The notes: generated by a model from the sequence alone, not told the origin. DNA of 64,000 nucleotides from an uncultured Eubacterium sp. (GCF_945980375.1 NZ_CAMFQO010000003.1:1-64000), one strand, 5' to 3'; positions 33,691 to 41,455 are shown, counted from the stretch's first letter. A program made the numbers and translations.

Positions 33691-34572
33691 ATGAGAATAT
33701 TAGCATTTGATATAGGCGGTACTTTTATTAAGTATGCTTTATGTAATGATAATTTTGAATTAACCGAAAAGAATAAAATTCCAACCAATGCCAAGCAAGG
33801 CGGTCAGGTAATTATTCAGCGAATTATTGATATTATCGAAAGCTATGAAAATATCGATAGAGTTGCTATTTCCACCGCAGGTCAGGTTGACAGCGAGCAC
33901 GGTGTTGTTGTTTATTCAACCGATAACATTCCATACTACACAGGAATGATGGTAAAAAGCCTTATTGAAAACAAAACAGGTATTCCCACCTTTGTTGAAA
34001 ATGATGTTAATGCCGCTGCTTTAGGTGAGGCTCACTTTGGTGCAGCCAAGGGCGAAAATGATTTTATATGCTTAACACTCGGAACCGGTGTCGGTGGTGC
34101 TATTTTCCTAAATAATAAGCTATATAAGGGCTCTGCATCTGCGGCAGGTGAAATCGGTCATATGGTTATTCATGCGGGAGGCAGACAGTGTACTTGTGGC
34201 GGTGAAGGATGCTTTGAATGTTATGCTTCGGCTAATGCGTTAATTAAGGCAGTTAATAAGATTTCAGATGAGCCGCTTGACGCCTTTCAGATATTCCAAA
34301 AGGAAAATATGCAAAGACCTGAAATAAGATCGGAAATTGACAAATGGATTGACGAAATTATTATCGGTCTTATGAATTTGATTTATATTTTCAATCCCCC
34401 GCTTATTGTCATCGGCGGCGGTATTATGAATGAAGATTACATCATTGAACTTATTGACAGAAAGATTTACAGCAGACTTATGAAAAGCTTTAAGAATGTT
34501 AGAATTGAAAGAAGTCAAAAAGGTAATGATTCTGCGCTGTTGGGCGTTGCTTACGAGGCTTCAAAGCTTTAA
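33691..34572 (+). CDS. nanK: ROK-family sugar kinase, probable N-acetylmannosamine kinase
   Basis: This is a ROK kinase of about 293 residues from the ATG at 33691; the earlier ATG at 33679 gives an unlikely N-terminus. It shows the ATP loop DIGGTFIKYAL, the sugar-binding ENDVNAAALGE and GEIGHM, and the zinc motif CTCGGEGCFECYAS. ROK sequences alone do not fix the sugar. The position after nanE and opposite nanA points to ManNAc, although glucose or GlcNAc remain possible. Confidence 0.85.
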   Translation: MRILAFDIGGTFIKYALCNDNFELTEKNKIPTNAKQGGQVIIQRIIDIIESYENIDRVAISTAGQVDSEHGVVVYSTDNIPYYTGMMVKSLIENKTGIPTFVENDVNAAALGEAHFGAAKGENDFICLTLGTGVGGAIFLNNKLYKGSASAAGEIGHMVIHAGGRQCTCGGEGCFECYASANALIKAVNKISDEPLDAFQIFQKENMQRPEIRSEIDKWIDEIIIGLMNLIYIFNPPLIVIGGGIMNEDYIIELIDRKIYSRLMKSFKNVRIERSQKGNDSALLGVAYEASKL

Positions 34573-34585
34573 TAAACAAAAAATT

Positions 34586-34608
34586 GCTCCCGACTAATCA
34601 TCGGGAGC
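34586..34608. terminator. Terminator of the structured RNA, possibly shared with nanK
   Basis: GCTCCCGA (34586-34593) is inverted as TCGGGAGC (34601-34608). The minus strand continues AATTTTTTG, a good U-run; the plus strand tail is poor. It mainly serves the minus-strand RNA. Confidence 0.85.
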
Positions 34609-34612
34609 ATAA

Positions 34613-34741
34613 CTATATTTACTTGTACATTGGACTATACCTCAAAAATTAATTTTTGAAAAATACTACTTAGCCCATTGGAATTTACCTCTTTATACTA
34701 ATAATCAAAATCAAACTATTTAGTACATCGGAGTTTACCTC
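34613..34741 (-). repeat. Three ~50-nt tandem units in the tail of the RNA
   Basis: The units begin at 34741, 34691 and 34643 on the minus strand. They read GAGGTAAACTCCGATGTACT, GAGGTAAATTCCAATGGGCT and GAGGTATAGTCCAATGTACA. Each has GAGG about nine bases before an ATG that meets a stop after two or three codons. The period is 50 then 48 bases, and the DNA between units is not conserved. Confidence 0.75.
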
Positions 34742-34940
34742 TTTCAAAATTATAGGTTGAATTTTAAGAGCCATCTACTCTGATTATCTGCAGGAAAATA
34801 ATCTTATATATCCTTATTATTAAGTTTTTACGACACCTATAAGTATTTATCCAACCCTGCAATAACTATTTAATTCATCTGATAAGATACCGGTCGGTGA
34901 TTAATTCCGTTTTAATACTCTCAACCGTTAGTTCCGTTAT

Positions 34941-34988
34941 TTATTGGAATACTGTATAGGTGGCTGAATTATCAATCTGAAGTTTCAT
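34941..34988 (-). CDS. Possible 15-residue peptide in the RNA leader
   Basis: The ORF encodes MKLQIDNSATYTVFQ and has AAAGGAGG exactly eight bases upstream of ATG, as good a ribosome site as any in the window. However, the same bases form the GGCTGAA/TTCAGCC and CTGAAG/CTTCAG stems, so the frame may be accidental. It could be a leader peptide or only RNA structure. Confidence 0.3.
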   Translation of the reverse strand: MKLQIDNSATYTVFQ

Positions 34989-35033
34989 ATCTTCAGCCTC
35001 CTTTCCTTCGAACCCTCTCTTAAGTTCAACTAA

Positions 35034-35062
35034 ATAGTAGCATACTTTTTAGTAAAAGTCAA
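35034..35062 (-). promoter_or_regulatory. Promoter of the structured RNA
   Basis: On the minus strand TTGACT (35057-35062) and TACTAT (35034-35039) are spaced 17 bp; the predicted start is near 35027. Confidence 0.8.
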
Positions 35063-35120
35063 TAGTTTTTTTCAACATTTTTCAAAAAATATATAAAATG
35101 TTACAAAAGAAAGAAGCCTA

Positions 35121-35150
35121 TTGACTAATTTATATATTATATATTATAAT
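35121..35150 (+). promoter_or_regulatory. Promoter of the DUF1292 gene
   Basis: TTGACT (35121-35126) and TATAAT (35145-35150) are spaced 18 bp, 20 bp upstream of the ATG at 35171. It diverges from the RNA promoter at 35034-35062. Confidence 0.75.
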
Positions 35151-35170
35151 GACAAAAAGGAGTGATAAAT

Positions 35171-35488
35171 ATGGATAACGAAGAAATTTACGAGCCTGAT
35201 CTCCTCTCTGTTACCGATGAGGACGGAAACGAGATTGTTTTTGAATTGCTTGAAAGATACGAAACAGATGACGATGTTTATGTTGCAATAACCGAGTATC
35301 ACGATGTTGCACAGGATATCGTTGAGGCTGATTATGAGGTAATTATCCTTAAGGTTGTTGAGGATGAAAACGGTGATGAGTATCTTGAAGAAATTCAGGA
35401 TGAAATGGAATACGAGCAGATTTCCGACATCTTAATGGCTAAGGTTGAGGAAAAATATGATGTAGAGTATTTTGAACCTGAACAGTAA
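35171..35488 (+). CDS. DUF1292 family protein
   Basis: This is a very acidic 105-residue cytosolic protein of the DUF1292 family, whose function is unknown. The typical pattern is LLSVTDEDGNEIVFELLE, then YVAITEY and ILKVVEDENGDEYLEEI. In many Firmicutes such a protein is found with the ireB-yrrK-mutS2 or alaS area, which is not present here. ATG 35171 is preferred over GTG 35162, because AAGGAG lies eight bases upstream. It is directly followed by the 6S RNA gene. Confidence 0.88.
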   Translation: MDNEEIYEPDLLSVTDEDGNEIVFELLERYETDDDVYVAITEYHDVAQDIVEADYEVIILKVVEDENGDEYLEEIQDEMEYEQISDILMAKVEEKYDVEYFEPEQ

Positions 35489-35518
35489 TAATTTTTATAA
35501 CTATTCATAAAATAATAA

Positions 35519-35703
35519 TGTCTGCGCATCTCGACAACCTATCGCCAAATAACCCGAACAAACAATTTTTAATGGGAACTAAGCTCCGATTTATGTGATG
35601 CAGACCTCCCTACTTTGTAGGACGCTGGGAGCACTGATTACATCGGGCAGTAACCCACCTGCTTTAACCGCAGGTTATATTCGGCATAGGCGGATGCGTG
35701 GAT
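35519..35703 (+). ncRNA. ssrS: 6S RNA
   Basis: 6S RNA binds sigma-A RNA polymerase by mimicking an open promoter. The sequence folds as the canonical rod. The closing stems are CGCATC (35525-35530) with GGATGCG (35692-35698) and CCTATCGCC (35538-35546) with GGCATAGG (35683-35690). A large central bubble carries a 3'-side hairpin CCTGC/GCAGG (35658-35674). Inner helices are GCTCCG/CGGGC and ATGTGAT/ATTACAT, with an apical CTCCC/GGGAG stem. Ends are estimated to within a few bases. It ends in a strong terminator. Confidence 0.88.
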
Positions 35704-35739
35704 AAAAAAACGGCGGCACGTAGCCGCCGTTTATTTTTT
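35703..35739. terminator. Bidirectional terminator between 6S RNA and the epimerase gene
   Basis: ACGGCGGC and GCCGCCGT arms (35709-35731) surround ACGTA. There are seven A residues on one side and a T-run on the other, so it ends both the 6S RNA and the convergent epimerase gene. Confidence 0.9.
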
Positions 35740-35740
35740 A

Positions 35741-36760
35741 TTATTCGCCCTTCATTTCAAGAAGCTTTGCCTTACCCTCAAAGGAGTCCTTTGAAAGCTT
35801 GATAGAATCGAAGATAGCCGCCTCAATATCGTCAGGAGTACAACCAAGCTCCTTGGTGTCGTCAGTAGGAATGAAAAGATTCATGCCCATAATATCAGCA
35901 AGACCAACAGGATCAATTCCTGATTCAACATTTCTCTTTGCATAATCCTTTCTCATAACGAGACCGAAAGCCTGGAATGTCCACTTTGGAACATCAACAA
36001 TCTTTCTGTCAGGAATTCCATCCATTGCTCTGTAAACAATCTTAAGGAATTCTCTCCAAGTCATATTGTAGCAGGAAATGCCATATGCTCTTGCGCCCTT
36101 AACCTGCTCTGCAGCACCAACAATAGCCTCACCAACCTGGCGAACTGTAAGCATTGCTGTGCCTCCCTTTGGATACATGGTGAAAGGCATTTTTTCAAAT
36201 CTTTGAAGCTGTTCAATAAGGATAACCCAAACAGGTCTTCTGCCCGGCTGTGTACCGAATATGTACGGAAGCTCAAGAACACCGACGCCCATATTTTCAT
36301 CAGCATACTTAAATGCAACCTCTTCCTGATCAATCCTTGAACGGATATATGGATGCTTTTCGCAAAGCTTCATATCAGGACGCTCCTTTGCAAGCCATGC
36401 AAAGTATGAACCAAGAACAACACAACGCTTAACACCGCATTTTTTAGCCATAGCAAGACATCTGTCAACCGGGTCAATATTGTACTTTTTGTATGCTTCG
36501 TATACAGGAGCAGGAAATTCAACTCTTTCATCAACACCTGCAGCATAAACAAATGCATCAACACCTGTCATTGCCTTTTCAAGCTCTTCATCTGTAAGCT
36601 CAAGGAAATTGCCGAATTCAATTTCCATTTCCTCCGGAATAGGAGCACCTTCCGGTAGAGGTGGAAGAGCAATAGTCTTTACCTTGTGTCCTCTGTCAAT
36701 AAAAATTTGTGCGGCAGCCGAGCCAAGAAGACCGGTACCACCGAAAATCAATACGTTCAT
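35741..36760 (-). CDS. NAD(P)-dependent epimerase/dehydratase family protein
   Basis: This is an extended short-chain dehydrogenase fold of 339 residues. The cofactor loop GGTGLLGSAAA is at about 7-17 (GxxGxxG). An ELPYIFGTQPGRRP segment follows the usual substrate region. The catalytic YxxxK appears displaced: I see YIRSRIDQEE rather than a clear YxxxK, so catalysis may be atypical. It is monocistronic with its own promoter (36797-36825). The substrate is unknown; sugar nucleotide or flavonoid-type substrates cannot be distinguished. Confidence 0.82.
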   Translation of the reverse strand: MNVLIFGGTGLLGSAAAQIFIDRGHKVKTIALPPLPEGAPIPEEMEIEFGNFLELTDEELEKAMTGVDAFVYAAGVDERVEFPAPVYEAYKKYNIDPVDRCLAMAKKCGVKRCVVLGSYFAWLAKERPDMKLCEKHPYIRSRIDQEEVAFKYADENMGVGVLELPYIFGTQPGRRPVWVILIEQLQRFEKMPFTMYPKGGTAMLTVRQVGEAIVGAAEQVKGARAYGISCYNMTWREFLKIVYRAMDGIPDRKIVDVPKWTFQAFGLVMRKDYAKRNVESGIDPVGLADIMGMNLFIPTDDTKELGCTPDDIEAAIFDSIKLSKDSFEGKAKLLEMKGE

Positions 36761-36796
36761 AATACCCTCCCGTATCTAAAATAATTTAACATTATT

Positions 36797-36825
36797 ATAA
36801 TACTACATATTTTTCCATTCGTCAA
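36797..36825 (-). promoter_or_regulatory. Promoter of the epimerase gene
   Basis: On the minus strand TTGACG (36820-36825) and TATTAT (36797-36802) are separated by 17 bp, about 37 bp upstream of the start. Confidence 0.7.
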
Positions 36826-36842
36826 TAAATAAATATCATTGT

Positions 36843-38243
36843 TTATACAAGTATATTAATTAACACATAATCCTTTGAATTAATGCATCCATCGTTATTT
36901 ACATCGACATATGGATTATATCTGCTGTTGCTTTTATTTGCAGGATAAGCGCTATCAAAAAGTGGTGCTTTATCTATCGCAAAATAATTGTATCTGTCAC
37001 TGTACAAAGAATAGTACAAGATACCGTTTTCTTCACCTAAACCGGCATTTTTGTCGGTATGATTGTATACCAAATATGTATCCCCTGTTTTCAAATCATA
37101 CGAACGGATATATGCCAATGTATTCGTTGAATGGCTGAAATAAAGCACATCCCCTATTCTTACCAGCTTTGCAAGCGGAACATTTATTCCGTTTGAATAT
37201 TGCGAATATACGGTTTGATAGTTAGCGGTGTTAAGCCTTGTGGTGTTTGCGTTTACATCTCTTTTAATAAGGTTGATATAAAAGTTTTCGGCATCCAAAT
37301 CAAGATAATAGTAATCTCCGTTATAAACATAAATATTGGATGTTAAGCTGTCCCAAAAAGCATCGTCAAACGATGTGTCCGTACATTCTATGTTATCAGG
37401 AAATGTACTGTCGGAGTGGCCTTTATTAGCTTCAAAATCCGCAGTGCTTTTCAAAAAGTATATATGAGCATAAGTACCCATACTGTTTTTGCCTGTTGTT
37501 GTAAACGTAGTGTCATCCCATGTTAAATCCGCATTATACCATTTTCCGTTAATACAAACCGCGTTCCACGCATGTTCCATAGAATTGGAAATTACATATC
37601 GGCAAGGAATGCCAATCTCTTTAAGTATTGCAGAGTATACTAAGGCATATCCCGCACATACAATTTTGTAATCCTTAAAAAATCCGTAGGCAGAATGATA
37701 TATATCCTTTTCATCAGTTGGATAGATTGCCTTTGAGCAAACATAATCGTGAATAACAATTGCCTTTTGCAAATCGGTCATTGTGTCGTCAACAAGTGAC
37801 AATGCCTTTGCCATACCTAGATTATATTCATATTTTGCTGATTCGATTTCAGCACTTGTACAGGAATATTTTGGATAAACGGATGCTACTGTATTATTGC
37901 TTTCATAATAGCCGTACTGAATATTGCTTGATACATAAAACAGCTCCGGATTGTCATTAATAACATTTGAATATATCAAAAGAAATTCAGGTATCGGTAT
38001 TTTGTAAGATGAAAGGTCAAAATATGATTTAACATTAATTAACCCGTTATAAATAGTATCTTGAGCAGTAGCCAATGTTGAATCGCTTATTGAATATTTA
38101 GGGCTGAATGTGTCAACAACTTCGCCCTCCTGTAAAAGGGGTACATTATCCTGGGCTATATCTGTATTTGCATAAACAGCTAAAGGAGCAAAAACAGAAA
38201 TTAATAAGATAAGACTTAGTATAATACAACTAATTTTTTTCAC
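36843..38243 (-). CDS. Secreted transglutaminase-like protein with half dockerin
   Basis: The 466-residue product has a signal peptide (MKKISCIILSLILLISVFAP, cleavage after VYA at about residue 25). A transglutaminase-core domain follows, with catalytic cysteine in VCAGYALVYS, histidine in EHAWNAV and aspartate in ADLTWDD, so it is predicted to be an active papain-like peptidase or cross-linker. A beta-rich region of about 150 residues comes next. The C-terminus is DVNNDGCINSKDYVLINILV, one copy of the calcium-binding dockerin repeat instead of two, ending at the stop. Surface or cellulosome-like attachment is inference. Confidence 0.82.
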   Translation of the reverse strand: MKKISCIILSLILLISVFAPLAVYANTDIAQDNVPLLQEGEVVDTFSPKYSISDSTLATAQDTIYNGLINVKSYFDLSSYKIPIPEFLLIYSNVINDNPELFYVSSNIQYGYYESNNTVASVYPKYSCTSAEIESAKYEYNLGMAKALSLVDDTMTDLQKAIVIHDYVCSKAIYPTDEKDIYHSAYGFFKDYKIVCAGYALVYSAILKEIGIPCRYVISNSMEHAWNAVCINGKWYNADLTWDDTTFTTTGKNSMGTYAHIYFLKSTADFEANKGHSDSTFPDNIECTDTSFDDAFWDSLTSNIYVYNGDYYYLDLDAENFYINLIKRDVNANTTRLNTANYQTVYSQYSNGINVPLAKLVRIGDVLYFSHSTNTLAYIRSYDLKTGDTYLVYNHTDKNAGLGEENGILYYSLYSDRYNYFAIDKAPLFDSAYPANKSNSRYNPYVDVNNDGCINSKDYVLINILV

Positions 38244-38283
38244 AAAATCACATCCTTTTTATCTAAATTATATATCCATTTAT

Positions 38284-38335
38284 ATAATACTAAAAAAACA
38301 GCGCTCCGTCAAGAACGCTGTTTTTTTAGTATTAT
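38284..38335. terminator. Long bidirectional terminator before the transglutaminase gene
   Basis: A perfect 20-bp stem (ATAATACTAAAAAAACAGCG and its complement) surrounds a 12-base loop. Runs of A and T in the stem make it work on both strands. It serves the transcarboxylase operon on the minus strand. Confidence 0.85.
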
Positions 38336-38338
38336 AAA

Positions 38339-39736
38339 TTATACCGGATGAACCTTTGTTTCGATATTATCATGCTTTCCGTCAAGGCCGTATTTTTTGT
38401 CTCTTCTCTTTTCAAAGAATTTAACGGCAACCTGTCCGAATTGTGCGTAGGAAAGAACATCTTCCTCCTGCTCATAGAATTCGGAAATTTCACTCTTGAA
38501 CTGATCGATGGTATCGTTAAGAAGGTCGGCAGGACGGCAATTAATTATATCATCATCACCGACAATCATCTTTCTGAATTCAGGATCAATTTCACATGGA
38601 GTAGCACCGTACTTACCTGCAACCATATCCTTAAATTCCTTTGTAACCATCTTGTATCTTTCACCCATGATAACGTTAAATACAGCCTGTGTACCTACGA
38701 TTTGAGATGTAGGTGTAACAAGTGGAGGATAACCTGAATCCTTACGAACTCTCGGAACCTCAGCCAAAACCTCTTCAAGCTTATCTTCCTTGCCTGCCTG
38801 TTTAAGCTGGCTATTAAGGTTTGAAAGCATACCGCCCGGTACCTGATAAAGCAAGGTGTTAGCATCAACGCCAAGCATTTTAGGATCAAGCAGACCGCTG
38901 TCAAGGTATTTTTGACGAAGCGGAGCAAAGAAATCTCTAACCTCACTCAATGCTTTAAGGTCAAGACCTGTGTCATATTCTGTACCCTGAAGAGCGGCAA
39001 CCATTGACTCTGTTGCGGCGTGTGATGTGCCCATAGCAAGTGGTGACATTGCTGTATCAATAACATCAACACCGGCCTCAATGCCCTTTAGAAGCACCAT
39101 TGAAGCAAGTCCCGATGTATAATGGGTATGAAGTTGAATAGGAATATTAACGGTTTCCTTGAGTGCTTTAACCAAATCATATGTGCCGTAAGGAGTCAGC
39201 AAGCCTGCCATATCCTTAATACAGATTGATGAAGCACCTGCATTCTCAAGCTGCTTTGCATAATTGCAATAATACTTTGTATCAAATACAGGACCTGTGG
39301 TATATGAAATCGCAGCCTGTACGTGACCGCCATATTTATTTGCGGCATTTATTGCAGTTTCAAGGTTGCGCACGTCGTTAAGAGCATCAAATATACGAAG
39401 AATATCAATACCGTTATCTATGCTCTTTTTTACAAAGTAATCAACTACCTCATCACTGTAATGACGGTAGCCAAGCATATTTTGCCCTCTGAAAAGCATT
39501 TGAAGCTTTGTGTTTGGACACTTTTTTCTTATAGTTCTTAATCTCTCCCACGGATCTTCGTCAAGAAAGCGAAGACAGCTGTCGAAGGTTGCACCGCCCC
39601 AGCACTCTAACGAATGAAAACCGATAGCATCCATTTTGTCAAGAATATCAACAAATTCTTCTGTTCTCATACGGGTAGCAATCAACGACTGATGTGCATC
39701 ACGTAAGACAGTTTCGGTAATTCCAATTTTTGCCAT
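38339..39736 (-). CDS. oadA: Oxaloacetate/pyruvate carboxyltransferase subunit (OadA/5S type)
   Basis: The protein is the biotin-dependent carboxyltransferase TIM barrel that moves CO2 between oxaloacetate/pyruvate and carboxybiotin. The 465 residues show DAHQSLIATRMRT (metal and pyruvate site), LECWGGATFDSCLRFL, the carbamylated-lysine region CIKDMAGLLTPY, and HTHYTSG. It ends without an attached biotin domain; that is encoded separately just upstream. With the acyl-CoA carboxyltransferase-like gene it forms a three-gene unit without a membrane OadB. Confidence 0.92.
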   Translation of the reverse strand: MAKIGITETVLRDAHQSLIATRMRTEEFVDILDKMDAIGFHSLECWGGATFDSCLRFLDEDPWERLRTIRKKCPNTKLQMLFRGQNMLGYRHYSDEVVDYFVKKSIDNGIDILRIFDALNDVRNLETAINAANKYGGHVQAAISYTTGPVFDTKYYCNYAKQLENAGASSICIKDMAGLLTPYGTYDLVKALKETVNIPIQLHTHYTSGLASMVLLKGIEAGVDVIDTAMSPLAMGTSHAATESMVAALQGTEYDTGLDLKALSEVRDFFAPLRQKYLDSGLLDPKMLGVDANTLLYQVPGGMLSNLNSQLKQAGKEDKLEEVLAEVPRVRKDSGYPPLVTPTSQIVGTQAVFNVIMGERYKMVTKEFKDMVAGKYGATPCEIDPEFRKMIVGDDDIINCRPADLLNDTIDQFKSEISEFYEQEEDVLSYAQFGQVAVKFFEKRRDKKYGLDGKHDNIETKVHPV

Positions 39737-39746
39737 ATTGCACCTC

Positions 39747-40118
39747 TTATGCCAAAGTGATAATAGTTTGACCTGCTTCTACAGAATCACCCTTGTTTAC
39801 ATTGATTGAAGCAACGGTACCGTCCTGCGGAGCAACAATATCATTTTCCATTTTCATTGCTTCAAGAACACAAAGCACCTGACCTGCCTTTACAGCATCA
39901 CCGTTTGATACCTTAATATCCAAAATGTTACCCGGCATAGGAGCATCAACCTTTACGCTTCCTGCACCGGCAGGAGCAGGAGCTGCCTTTGGTGCCGGAG
40001 CATCCTGTGGAGCAGGTGCCTGAACAGGAGCAGCAACCGGAGCAGCTGCAGTTGAAGTGCCCTCCTCAACAGTTACGTTATATGGTGTACCGTTTACAGT
40101 AATAGTATAATTTTTCAT
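39747..40118 (-). CDS. Biotin carboxyl carrier protein
   Basis: This 123-residue carrier has an N-terminal segment, a Pro/Ala-rich flexible linker (about 25-55), and a C-terminal biotinyl domain with the biotinylation motif EAMKMEN at about 90. The linker lets biotin swing between the two carboxyltransferase active sites encoded on either side. It corresponds to the 1.3S subunit of transcarboxylase. Confidence 0.94.
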   Translation of the reverse strand: MKNYTITVNGTPYNVTVEEGTSTAAAPVAAPVQAPAPQDAPAPKAAPAPAGAGSVKVDAPMPGNILDIKVSNGDAVKAGQVLCVLEAMKMENDIVAPQDGTVASINVNKGDSVEAGQTIITLA

Positions 40119-40132
40119 TTTTATATCCTCCG

Positions 40133-41455
40133 TTATTTTACAGAATGTTTTCTTGGAATAGTTGTTTCTCTTTTGCTTGCAAGCATATCAAGATACTGAG
40201 AAATCTTTGCCCTCGTTTCCTCCGGAGCAAAAACATCATCAACAGCTCCGCATGCAGCTGCTGTATACACAGAGCCGACTGTTTGTCTGTATTCGTCCTC
40301 AAGCTTTGCACGATCCTCGTTATTTGCAAGTCTGTCATTATAAAGGAAAGAAACGGCAGCCTCAACATCAAGCGGAGAAGCAACGGCATTGTTCCAAGCC
40401 AATGTAACATCGGCATTTGCACCCTTGCCGGCAAGAATAATATACGAGCAACCGATAGCCTGTCCTGTAATTAAGCTGATTTTAGGACAGGTAGCACTTG
40501 CGTATGCTGATGTAAGCTTTGTTGCAGCGACAAGCATTTGTGACTCCTTGTCTTTAGCCAATCCTGTGCTGTTAGCAATTGTAATAACAGGAATGTTAAA
40601 TGAATCGCAAAGCTTAACCATAGCCTCTGCTTTGTAAGACGCAGACGGACAAACAAAGTCATCAGCAAATGCAACCACACCTACTGTGCATCCGTCAACC
40701 GTACCGAGCTTTGTAATAACGCGATTAGCATAATCAGCCTTAAGCTCAACAGAAACGGTTGAATCAAGAATTGAATCAATAATATCATTTACAGCTGAGC
40801 CATTTGCTGCAACAACTGACGGAGCTGAATATTCAAAATCAACCATAGGTGCGCTGTACAAATTATTTTTAGGAAGCATACAGGCAAGCTTCTTTGCCTG
40901 CTCAACAGCGTCATCAAATGTATCACAGGTAATGTCAACAATTCCCTGCTTTGCGCTTTCTTCAACTGTAATATCGCTCGGAGCTGTGATGTAAAAATCG
41001 CTGTCCTTTACTGCAATAACAACATCAGCCAAATTAGCTATAAGAGCTGATGTTCCGAGGCAGGCACCGGTAATTACGGAAATCTGCGGCACAACACCCG
41101 AGAGCATAGAAGCTGCTTTTACAACCTCACCGAAGGCATTAAGCACCTCAAATCCCTCTGTAAGCTGAACACCGTTTGAATCATAAATACCTATAATTCC
41201 ACAGCCTGTTTTTTTAGCTAAATTAAAAACCTTTGAAAGCTTTGTGCACTGTGCAACTGTTATCGCGCCGCTGTTAACGTTACTGTCCTGTGCAAAAGCA
41301 TAACATTCGGTTCCGTTTACATAACCGAATCCGGCTACAACCTCAACATCACCGTCAGCACCCTTTGCAAACGGATCAATCTCGGTAAAGATACCGTCAT
41401 CAAAAAGAGATGCAAGCCTTTGAATGGCAACATTCTCTTTGTTTGAATTGCTCAT
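40133..41455 (-). CDS. Acyl-CoA carboxyltransferase-like subunit (12S/MmdA relative)
   Basis: This is a crotonase-fold carboxyltransferase of about 440 residues from the ATG at 41453-41455, which has AAGGAGG seven bases upstream. It shows weak but clear family features (YAFAQDSNVNSGAITVAQ, GACLGTSALIANLADVVIAV, TGQAIGCSYIILAGKGANAD). It is shorter and more divergent than typical 510-residue MmdA or 12S subunits, so the acyl-CoA substrate (methylmalonyl-, malonyl- or other) is uncertain. It is the first gene of the three-gene transcarboxylase unit. Confidence 0.85.
   Translation of the reverse strand: MSNSNKENVAIQRLASLFDDGIFTEIDPFAKGADGDVEVVAGFGYVNGTECYAFAQDSNVNSGAITVAQCTKLSKVFNLAKKTGCGIIGIYDSNGVQLTEGFEVLNAFGEVVKAASMLSGVVPQISVITGACLGTSALIANLADVVIAVKDSDFYITAPSDITVEESAKQGIVDITCDTFDDAVEQAKKLACMLPKNNLYSAPMVDFEYSAPSVVAANGSAVNDIIDSILDSTVSVELKADYANRVITKLGTVDGCTVGVVAFADDFVCPSASYKAEAMVKLCDSFNIPVITIANSTGLAKDKESQMLVAATKLTSAYASATCPKISLITGQAIGCSYIILAGKGANADVTLAWNNAVASPLDVEAAVSFLYNDRLANNEDRAKLEDEYRQTVGSVYTAAACGAVDDVFAPEETRAKISQYLDMLASKRETTIPRKHSVK

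Larger units (their letters stand above)
34575..35027 (-). ncRNA. Large structured noncoding RNA, class not established
   Basis: Between its own promoter (35034-35062) and terminator (34586-34608) lies about 450 bases with no long ORF. In the 5' part GGCTGAA closes with TTCAGCC. CACCTATA (34955-34962) can pair perfectly with TATAGGTG (34834-34841), and the same target can pair instead with ACCTATAA (34750-34757). TGCAGG (34856-34861) matches CCTGCA (34789-34794) in the loop of a GATTAT/ATAATC hairpin, suggesting a pseudoknot. Three tail copies of GAGGT-ATG units follow. It begins with a perfect ribosome site and a 15-codon ORF. The raiA-motif class is a candidate from memory only. It is not RNase P, tmRNA, SRP or T-box by motif. 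Confidence 0.75.

Noticed and set aside
34613-34741. Resemblance of GAGGTAAACTCC units to the GAGGAAAGTCC element of RNase P RNA.
   Set aside because: RNase P has this once with other conserved blocks (such as ACAGAAA) that are absent here; three copies do not fit.
34575-35027. tmRNA, SRP RNA or T-box leader as identity for the large RNA.
   Set aside because: No tRNA-like ends with a tag ORF ending in Ala-Ala, no GGAAGCAGC SRP core, and no T-box NGGTGG or terminator-antiterminator with a downstream gene.
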